From NCBI GenBank assembly GCA_947303825.1, contig CAMYZK010000135.1, forward strand, positions 1-6,946: a stretch of DNA of 6,946 nucleotides, given 5' to 3'. Below, piece after piece: positions 1 through 5,275 of this stretch (positions are counted from its first letter, which is position 1; the number at the start of each line of letters is the position of its first letter). Made by a program: the position numbers and the translations under genes. Origin of the DNA: an uncultured Prevotella sp. Its GTDB lineage: Bacteria > Bacteroidota > Bacteroidia > Bacteroidales > Bacteroidaceae. The notes beneath the pieces are model-generated. The model was given only the letters and a program-made list of their open reading frames with translations. It had not been told where the DNA came from and did not search any database.

Positions 1-72
1 CTCCACCTGAGCCTGAGCCAAAACGGCTGCAAAAGCCAGGCAAACAAAAGTGACAAAACCTCTATTTATCAT
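1..72 (-). CDS. Exported protein, N-terminal signal peptide only (partial)
   Basis: Read on the minus strand, an ATG at 72-70 opens a frame of 24 codons without a stop up to the window edge. The peptide starts MINRGFVTFV, continues with a hydrophobic core (CLAFAAVLA) and reaches QAQVE. This is a typical Sec signal peptide: a short basic start, a hydrophobic stretch of about 13 residues and small residues before a likely cleavage near AQA or AQAQ, as is common in Bacteroidetes. No cysteine sits at the cleavage region, so a lipoprotein is unlikely. The mature protein lies outside the window, so its function cannot be named. A TAATTTTG box 22 bases upstream of the ATG supports this start. It is divergent from the exported protein gene starting at 232. 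Confidence 0.65.
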   Translation of the reverse strand, partial: MINRGFVTFVCLAFAAVLAQAQVE

Positions 73-93
73 TTAGTACAATAATACAACGTG

Positions 94-101
94 CAAAATT
101 A
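94..101 (-). promoter_or_regulatory. Possible Bacteroidetes -7 box for the left-edge gene
   Basis: On the minus strand these bases read TAATTTTG, an exact match to the Bacteroidetes -7 consensus TAnnTTTG. It would place the transcript start about 15 bases before the ATG at 72. No TTTG lies at the usual -33 distance (about 121-125); the nearest minus-strand TTTG, at 113-116, is too close. The call rests on the -7 box alone. Confidence 0.35.
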
Positions 102-153
102 CAAAATATTTTCAAAAGATAGGGAATTTCCTCCATTTATTTAGGGAAAATCC

Positions 154-185
154 TTTGTGCAAGTTAAAAAAAAGCATTTCCTTTG
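154..185 (+). promoter_or_regulatory. Possible promoter of the Gly/Asn/Ser-rich exported protein gene
   Basis: A TTTG at 154-157 is followed after 20 bases by TTCCTTTG at 178-185. This fits the Bacteroidetes -33/-7 layout with one mismatch to TAnnTTTG. Transcription would start near 190-193 and leave a leader of about 40 bases before the ATG at 232. It also argues against the in-frame GTG at 157 as the start codon, since that GTG would lie upstream of the transcript. Confidence 0.35.
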
Positions 186-231
186 CATCAAGAAACAAAA
201 ACAATTGTCGAACACAAAAAAACATACCACT

Positions 232-1533
232 ATGAAGAAGATAATGTTTACCCTGATTGCAATGCTGACCATGACAGTATCTGCAAATGCCATGTCTTAC
301 GAGCAGGCACGCAATGAAGCCCTCTTCCTCACCGACAAGATGGCCTATGAGCTGAACCTTACCGACGCACAGTATGAGGCAGCATACGAGATAAACCTCG
401 ACTATCTCATGGGAGTGACAGGGCAGAGCGATGTTTTCGGCCCCTACTGGGAACGCCGCAATCTGGACTTGAGCTACATACTCTTTACCTGGCAGTGGGA
501 TCTCTATCGTGCAGCCACTTACTTCTACCGTCCTCTGTTCTGGAACGCTGGCTACTGGCATTTCGGCATCTACAGCCGTTATCCGCATCGCGACTACTTC
601 TTCTTCGGGCGTCCTCACTTCTATACCACCTACCGTGGCGGACACAGTTGGCGCATGAACGGAGGCCGCAGCTACTATGAGGGTCGTCACAATTTCTACC
701 GTCCTGGTAACGGCACACGCGACCAGCATTTCGGAATGCGCAACGGATGGGACCGAGGCGACTACCGTGACAACCGTGGTGGACGTCACAGCTCTACTCA
801 CCTCAACGGAGGAAACGGCAGTCACTCTGGCGGAAACCTTGGCAACAACGGAGGCAGCAACCGCTTTGGCAATAACGGAGGCCTCGGCAATGGTCGTAGA
901 GATAATGGTTTCAACAACGGTTCAAAGCCTAATGACGGGCGTAACAATGTAGGAGGCTCGCGCAACAATAACTTTGGAGGCTCCAGCAGCAACGGCTCGT
1001 TTGGTGGATCACGCAACAACAACGGCTCTTTTGGAGGCACACACAACTCAAACATAGGAAGCTCACGCAATAACAGCAATTCCTTCAACAGCAACCGCGT
1101 AAACGGAAGCAATTCCTTCAACAGCAACCGCGTAAACGGCAGCAACTCCTTCAACAACAACCGTAACAGCAACTCCTTCAGCGGTAACAGCAACTCTTTC
1201 AGTGGCAACCGCAACTCTTTCAGTGGCAACCGCAACTCTTTCAGTGGCAACCGCAACAGCGGCAGCTCGCTAGGCAACAACCGCAGCTCAGGCAGTTCAT
1301 TAGGTGGAAGCCGCAGTAGCGGATCGTTCAGCGGAAGCAACAGTTCACGCAGCAGCTCATTCAGCAACGGTGGCAGCCGCTCATCAGGAAGTTCTTTCAG
1401 CAGCGGAAGCAGCCGCTCAGGAGGCAGCTCTTTCAGCAGCGGAAGCAGCCGCTCAGGAGGAAGCTCTTTTGGTGGGAGCAGCCGTTCAGGAGGTAGCCAT
1501 AGCAGCGGCAGTTTTGGAGGACATCGTCGATAA
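232..1533 (+). CDS. Secreted Gly/Asn/Ser-rich repeat protein, function unknown
   Basis: 433 residues from ATG 232. An in-frame GTG at 157 would add 25 basic, non-signal-like residues, so ATG 232 is preferred because it gives a clean Sec signal peptide (MKKIMFTLIAMLTMTVSANA, cleavage near residue 20). Residues about 22-60 look helical and contain LTDKMAYELNLTDAQYEAAY; the repeated LTD and the LTDAQ motif recall the LTxxQ motif of Spy/CpxP-type periplasmic proteins, but the match is too short to assign the family. Residues about 75-160 are unusually rich in Tyr, Phe, Trp, His and Arg. From about residue 165 to the end the protein is low-complexity Gly/Asn/Ser with regularly spaced Phe and Arg, made of tandem repeats, and ends in GGHRR. 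No membrane span follows the signal and there is no lipobox or recognisable sorting domain, so the protein is probably periplasmic or released. A structural, matrix or adhesive role is possible but is inference. It is followed by its own terminator. Confidence 0.85.
   Translation: MKKIMFTLIAMLTMTVSANAMSYEQARNEALFLTDKMAYELNLTDAQYEAAYEINLDYLMGVTGQSDVFGPYWERRNLDLSYILFTWQWDLYRAATYFYRPLFWNAGYWHFGIYSRYPHRDYFFFGRPHFYTTYRGGHSWRMNGGRSYYEGRHNFYRPGNGTRDQHFGMRNGWDRGDYRDNRGGRHSSTHLNGGNGSHSGGNLGNNGGSNRFGNNGGLGNGRRDNGFNNGSKPNDGRNNVGGSRNNNFGGSSSNGSFGGSRNNNGSFGGTHNSNIGSSRNNSNSFNSNRVNGSNSFNSNRVNGSNSFNNNRNSNSFSGNSNSFSGNRNSFSGNRNSFSGNRNSGSSLGNNRSSGSSLGGSRSSGSFSGSNSSRSSSFSNGGSRSSGSSFSSGSSRSGGSSFSSGSSRSGGSSFGGSSRSGGSHSSGSFGGHRR
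1075..1260 (+). repeat. In-frame tandem repeats coding SNSFxxNR units
   Basis: Two 33-base units (1075-1107, 1108-1140; SNSFNSNRVNG) differ only at their last base. They are followed by shortened relatives of 27 (1141-1167), 21 (1168-1188) and 24 bases (1189-1212), then two identical 21-base units (1213-1233, 1234-1254; NSFSGNR). All unit lengths are multiples of three, so gain or loss of units keeps the reading frame. Near-identity at the DNA level, not only in protein, points to recent expansion by slippage or unequal recombination. Confidence 0.9.
1387..1491 (+). repeat. In-frame tandem repeats coding GSSFSSGSSRSG units
   Basis: Two 36-base units (1387-1422, 1423-1458) encode the identical 12-mer GSSFSSGSSRSG with two base differences. 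A third, shortened 33-base unit follows (1459-1491; GSSFGGSSRSG). The array forms the C-terminal part of the Ser/Gly-rich tail and, like the upstream array, keeps the reading frame. Confidence 0.9.
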
Positions 1534-1556
1534 GCCAAAATGCGACATACTATTTA

Positions 1557-1596
1557 CAGGACTCATGCACACCATGCATGAGTCTTGTTTTTCTTT
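1557..1596 (+). terminator. Intrinsic (Rho-independent) terminator
   Basis: A perfect 10-bp stem (GACTCATGCA at 1560-1569 with TGCATGAGTC at 1575-1584) has a 5-base loop. It extends outward by one G-U and two Watson-Crick pairs to 1557 and 1587. A T-rich run (TTTTTCTTT, 1588-1596) follows at once. It lies 24 bases after the stop at 1533 and separates the repeat-protein gene from the downstream operon. Confidence 0.88.
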
Positions 1597-1676
1597 AATG
1601 TGTAACCCATACAAGAAAACAAACTACACTTCTTTCATTTTCATTTCATTTTTCTTAAACATTTTCGACCAAACAT

Positions 1677-1707
1677 TTTGCTGAATCATTTTTTATTATT
1701 AATTTTG
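1677..1707 (+). promoter_or_regulatory. Bacteroidetes-type promoter of the receptor operon
   Basis: TTTG at 1677-1680 is followed after 19 bases by TAATTTTG at 1700-1707. Both boxes match the Bacteroidetes housekeeping consensus (-33 TTTG, -7 TAnnTTTG) exactly and at the usual spacing. Transcription should start near 1713-1716, leaving an A-rich leader of about 36-39 bases without a Shine-Dalgarno motif before the ATG at 1752. I see no clear operator palindrome next to it. Confidence 0.75.
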
Positions 1708-1751
1708 CGGCATATAATGACTAACAACATCTAAAACATAAATCTAAATCT

Positions 1752-4283
1752 ATGGACAAAAAGCTGATACTAGTGGTGGCTGCCTTGTGCTCGGCTACTG
1801 CACTTTGGTCACAGGATGTAGACTCTGTGGCCATTGACTTGCAGACGGAACAGGCTTTCACCTTTACTGAGGCACAACTGGGCGAGGATGACGGTGTTAC
1901 ACAAAATGTATCTGTCATCACATCAAACCGTAATGTGTACGCCAGCGAAGTAGGCTACCGGTTCTCACCAGCCAGGTTCAAGTTCCGTGCATTCGGTTCC
2001 AAGTACAATGACATCTATATCAACGGCAACCCTGTCAACGATGCCGAAAGAGGGGAGTTCCGCTATTCATTCGCAGGTGGCCTTAACAACCAGACCCGTT
2101 CGCAGGAGGCTTCGCTGCCTTTTGAAGACAACTACTTTGCCGTTAGCGGCATGGGAGGTTCTAACAACTACAACTTCCGGCCTTCGAGCTTTGCCACCGG
2201 CCAGCGTGCCAGCATAGCAGGAGCTAACCGCAACTACAACACACGCCTGATGTACACATATAATACAGGTGTGCGTGAAGATGGATGGGCTTTCACTGGA
2301 AGCCTTACATACCGCTGGGGCAACGGCATCGGATTTGTTGAAGGAACGACCTACAACTCGTTGAGTTATTTCCTGGGAGCAGAGAAGATATTAAACGAGA
2401 ATCACTCTATCTCTCTGGTCACATGGGGCAACCCAACAGAGCGAGGCACCCAGGCAGCATCGACCGACGAGATGTACTGGATAGCCAACGACCGCCTGTA
2501 CAACAGCGTCTGGGGCTATCAGGACGGAAAGAAGCGCAACTCGCGAATAGTGAAAGACTTCTCGCCGGCAGCCCTGTTCACATGGGACTGGAACATCGAC
2601 CAAGACACCAAGCTCACCACATCTTTGCTTGGCAAATACGCCATGTACAGCAGCAGCCGCCTGAACTACAACAACTCAACAAACCCTGCTCCAGACTACT
2701 ACTCCACGATGCCGAGCTACTACTTCGACGTATATGCTCCCTTTAACGGAGACCGTGACGAGCAGGCTATGGCCAACTGGCAGCAGGCCTATGACTACCT
2801 GTCGGCGGCAAAGGAGAACAGGCAGGTTCAGTGGGACCGCATGTACTATGCCAATAAGATGGCATCCCTGCAAGGCTCTGATGCCATGTACTACCTGCAG
2901 CGCTACCACGACGACCAGCTCTCGCTGTCACTCTCCAGCTATCTCTACAAGCAGCTGGCAAAGAACACCCAACTTCATGGCGGACTGCAACTCTCTACCA
3001 ACAAGGGCATGCACTACCAGACCATGGATGACCTTCTGGGTGCAACACATTTCAGGAACATCAACACATACGTGATAAAGAACTACGGTGAGAGCGGACA
3101 AGAAGCCCAGTACGACCTGAACAATCCCAATCAGGATGTAAAGGAAGGCGACCGCTTCGGCTATGACTACAACATCTTCGTCAACAAGGCAACAGCATGG
3201 GCTGGAGTGTCGGCCGACGTTGGCGGAATGGCCCATGTCTTCTTCAACGGACATATCGGAGGCACTACCATGCAGCGCGAGGGCAAGATGCGCAACGGTC
3301 TGGCTCCCAACAACTCCTACGGAAAGAGTAAAACAGCCAAGTTCCTCGACGGAGGTATCAAGATGGGAGAACACGTAGACTTTGGCTATGGTCATGCCAT
3401 GCTTATAGGCTTTGGATATGAGATGAAAGCCCCCACGGCACGCACAGCATTCCAAGCCGCCCAAATCAACAACGACTTCGTATACAACCTTACCCATGAG
3501 AAGATCCTCTCCACAGAGATTGGCTATCAGTACAAATCGACATGGCTTAAGGCAAACGTCAATGCATACTACAGCCACCTAGACGATGTCACAGAGCAGT
3601 CAATGTACTATATGGACGACCGCCATTCGTTCACATACGTCTCACTGACGGGAATAGAGAAAGAATACTATGGCATTGAGGTGGGACTGAACTTAAAAGT
3701 CACCGACTGGCTCAACGTAAAAGCCATTGGAGCTGTCCAAGAGGCAAAATACGTGAACAACGCCAATGTGGCTTATATGCTCTCTGAAGACGGACGCACT
3801 TATTACGACCGCGTTCACAACGAAGGAATGCGCGAGGGAAACACACCGCTGTCGGCCTTCAGCCTAGACCTGAGCTACCACGCTAACGGATGGTACATAG
3901 ACCTCATAGGCAACTACTACGACCGCATCTATCTCTACTACACCCCTGTAACACGCTACGAAGGCCGTCTGGGATGGAATAACGACGGTACAGCCAAGGA
4001 CTACTCAACCATTCCAGCTCAGGCTAAGGGGCATGGAGGATTCATGCTTGATGCCAGCATAGGACGACAATTCTACCTAAGCCATGGCAAACGTATAGGA
4101 TTCAACCTCATGCTTACCAACATGCTCAACAACATGAACATTGTTACCGGTGGACGCGAGCAAAGCCGCACAGACATTGATGAAAACGGAGAGTCCATAC
4201 GTACATACTCCTTCCAGAATAGTCCATACAAGTTCTATGCCAATGGCATAAACGGAATGTTCATGGTGAACTACTACTTTTAA
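1752..4283 (+). CDS. TonB-dependent outer-membrane receptor
   Basis: 843 residues. Residues 1-21 form a signal peptide (MDKKLILVVAALCSATALWSQ); the internal Cys13 is preceded by Leu and does not make a lipobox. After a linker of about 30 residues comes a plug-like segment (about 50-180) with the pattern typical of Bacteroidetes receptor plugs: FSPARFKFRAFGSKYNDIYI at 71-90, followed by NGNPVND. The rest alternates aromatic and polar residues as expected for a transmembrane beta barrel, with a long hydrophilic Tyr/Asp/Gln-rich stretch at about 306-388 that is probably an extracellular loop. The chain ends in VNYYF, a C-terminal aromatic signal for outer-membrane insertion. Such receptors import large or scarce ligands using TonB-ExbBD energy. 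The N-terminal carboxypeptidase-regulatory-like domain common in SusC proteins is absent, and no clear TonB box could be picked out. It is first in an apparent operon with two lipoprotein genes; no SusD-like partner is seen. The substrate is unknown. Confidence 0.87.
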   Translation: MDKKLILVVAALCSATALWSQDVDSVAIDLQTEQAFTFTEAQLGEDDGVTQNVSVITSNRNVYASEVGYRFSPARFKFRAFGSKYNDIYINGNPVNDAERGEFRYSFAGGLNNQTRSQEASLPFEDNYFAVSGMGGSNNYNFRPSSFATGQRASIAGANRNYNTRLMYTYNTGVREDGWAFTGSLTYRWGNGIGFVEGTTYNSLSYFLGAEKILNENHSISLVTWGNPTERGTQAASTDEMYWIANDRLYNSVWGYQDGKKRNSRIVKDFSPAALFTWDWNIDQDTKLTTSLLGKYAMYSSSRLNYNNSTNPAPDYYSTMPSYYFDVYAPFNGDRDEQAMANWQQAYDYLSAAKENRQVQWDRMYYANKMASLQGSDAMYYLQRYHDDQLSLSLSSYLYKQLAKNTQLHGGLQLSTNKGMHYQTMDDLLGATHFRNINTYVIKNYGESGQEAQYDLNNPNQDVKEGDRFGYDYNIFVNKATAWAGVSADVGGMAHVFFNGHIGGTTMQREGKMRNGLAPNNSYGKSKTAKFLDGGIKMGEHVDFGYGHAMLIGFGYEMKAPTARTAFQAAQINNDFVYNLTHEKILSTEIGYQYKSTWLKANVNAYYSHLDDVTEQSMYYMDDRHSFTYVSLTGIEKEYYGIEVGLNLKVTDWLNVKAIGAVQEAKYVNNANVAYMLSEDGRTYYDRVHNEGMREGNTPLSAFSLDLSYHANGWYIDLIGNYYDRIYLYYTPVTRYEGRLGWNNDGTAKDYSTIPAQAKGHGGFMLDASIGRQFYLSHGKRIGFNLMLTNMLNNMNIVTGGREQSRTDIDENGESIRTYSFQNSPYKFYANGINGMFMVNYYF

Positions 4284-4332
4284 GAGTTAAGAGTTAAAAG
4301 TTAAGAGTTGAGAGTTAAAAGACTGGAGCTAA
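4284..4332 (+). repeat. Heptanucleotide tandem repeat (GAGTTAA) in the operon spacer
   Basis: Directly after the TAA stop at 4281-4283 come five in-phase 7-base units: GAGTTAA, GAGTTAA, AAGTTAA, GAGTTGA and GAGTTAA (4284-4318). A diverged unit (4319-4325) and another relative, GAGCTAA (4326-4332), stay in the same 7-base phase. Because 7 is not a multiple of 3, the TAA/TGA triplets fall in all three forward frames. It is not part of a coding region and forms no evident hairpin. Confidence 0.85.
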
Positions 4333-4353
4333 AAACAAAAAGTCAAGATAGAC

Positions 4354-5220
4354 ATGAAAGCAATAAACATAAAAACCATAATTGCTGGCCTACTTTGCTG
4401 CACAGCATTGTATTCTTGTCAGGGCGACTGGGACGAGCCATCGCTAGCCACCCCGCCCTACGGCAACCCCAGCATCAGCGACGATGGCATCATCAGCATA
4501 CAGGAACTGAAAGACAGATACCCCAACGTGTTTGCACAGACCGACCAGAACAAACAGATAACCGAGGACATTAAGATACGCGGACGCGTGACAGGCAACG
4601 ACCTGGGTTCGAACATCTATAAGCAGTTCATGATTCAGGATGAGACAGGCGCCATCATCATTGCCGTCAACCAGAGCGGCATGCACGGTTTCCTGGCCGA
4701 GGGACAGGAGATTGTCATCGACCTGAAAGGCCTTTACATTGGAGGCTACCGCAAGCAGCCAGAGATAGGACAACCGTACAACGGTACCTCTATAGGCCGC
4801 ATGAACAAAGATTTGTTCCAGAAGCACTTCAAGTACGTGGGACAGCCAGATGCATCGGTTATTCAACCCATTGACTTCGACCCGAACATGAGCATGGAAG
4901 CAAACTGCGCCAAACTGGTAACGCTGAAAGACGTGTCGTTCGTTCCCGTGGGAGGACTGGGCACCTTTGCTCCTGACACCACTGCCGACAAGACCGTATC
5001 ACTCGTAGGTGGATGCGTAAACCGCTCACTCAACGAATATTCGTCATCGAAAGTAGTTGTCAGAACCAGTACCTACGCTAAGTTTGCTGCAAAGAAATTG
5101 CCTTTCGACGAGGTAAACAAGCGTCCGCTGAAGTGTAACATCACCGGCATAGCCACACGCTACAACAATACATGGCAAATACTCATTCGCAAAGAAAGCG
5201 ACATAGATATTCTAGAATAA
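4354..5220 (+). CDS. DUF5689-like surface lipoprotein (OB-type domain)
   Basis: 288 residues. The start at ATG 4354 gives a lipoprotein signal with the cleavage site LYS|C at Cys22. The next residues (CQGDWDEP) are acidic and somewhat like the Bacteroidetes export signal that sends lipoproteins to the cell surface. Residues 48-56 (SIQELKDRY) lead into an OB-like core at about 72-132: IRGRVTGND, then NIYKQFMIQDETGAIIIAV, then GQEIVIDLKGLYIGGY. This is the characteristic pattern of DUF5689. A second beta-rich part ends with ITGIATRYNNTWQILIRKES, again a strand pattern typical of the family. The length fits stand-alone members. It lies 70 bases after the receptor stop with only a heptamer repeat between, so co-transcription is likely. 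The probable job is capture of a ligand beside the receptor; OB folds often bind nucleic acid or oligosaccharide, but this protein's ligand is unknown. The family name is recalled from pattern, not from a search. Confidence 0.8.
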   Translation: MKAINIKTIIAGLLCCTALYSCQGDWDEPSLATPPYGNPSISDDGIISIQELKDRYPNVFAQTDQNKQITEDIKIRGRVTGNDLGSNIYKQFMIQDETGAIIIAVNQSGMHGFLAEGQEIVIDLKGLYIGGYRKQPEIGQPYNGTSIGRMNKDLFQKHFKYVGQPDASVIQPIDFDPNMSMEANCAKLVTLKDVSFVPVGGLGTFAPDTTADKTVSLVGGCVNRSLNEYSSSKVVVRTSTYAKFAAKKLPFDEVNKRPLKCNITGIATRYNNTWQILIRKESDIDILE

Positions 5221-5221
5221 C

Positions 5222-5248
5222 CTATAACACCTACCACACCTACAAAAC
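5222..5248 (+). repeat. Three 9-base tandem units in the spacer before the last gene
   Basis: CTATAACAC, CTACCACAC and CTACAAAAC follow each other with an exact 9-base period, starting one base after the stop codon of the DUF5689-like gene. The units share CTA at the start and AC at the end. This is the second spacer of the operon to begin with a short tandem repeat. The array is short and degenerate, so chance remains possible in this A/C-rich stretch. Confidence 0.5.
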
Positions 5249-5275
5249 CCTTCCGAAACTAAAAAACACAAAGAT

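Noticed and set aside
157..231. Upstream GTG start for the repeat-protein gene
   Set aside because: It would place a basic 25-residue segment before an otherwise normal signal peptide. A likely promoter spans 154-185, so the GTG probably lies outside the transcript.
822..1538. A 238-codon open frame on the minus strand, rich in Leu, Pro and Glu
   Set aside because: It lies wholly opposite the Gly/Asn/Ser repeat region. Its Leu/Pro/Glu-rich repeats are the complement of the repeated codons there, and it has no plausible signal or family pattern.
1304..1684. A 126-codon Ala-rich forward frame overlapping the repeat tail and the terminator
   Set aside because: Its Ala/Glu repeats are a frame-shifted reading of the Ser/Gly codons, and it runs through the terminator hairpin.
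1717..1734. Five-codon mini-frame (ATG ACT AAC AAC ATC TAA) in the receptor leader
   Set aside because: It begins almost at the predicted transcript start, codes no regulatory codon run, and has no attenuator hairpin after it. A chance occurrence is likely.
2391..3578. Several open frames of 64-216 codons on either strand within the receptor gene
   Set aside because: They overlap the well-supported 843-residue receptor frame, show no domain pattern and follow from its codon composition.
4284..4332. Possibility that the heptamer array is a CRISPR or a transcription terminator
   Set aside because: The units are 7 bases with no spacers, and the array has no stable inverted repeat followed by a T-run.
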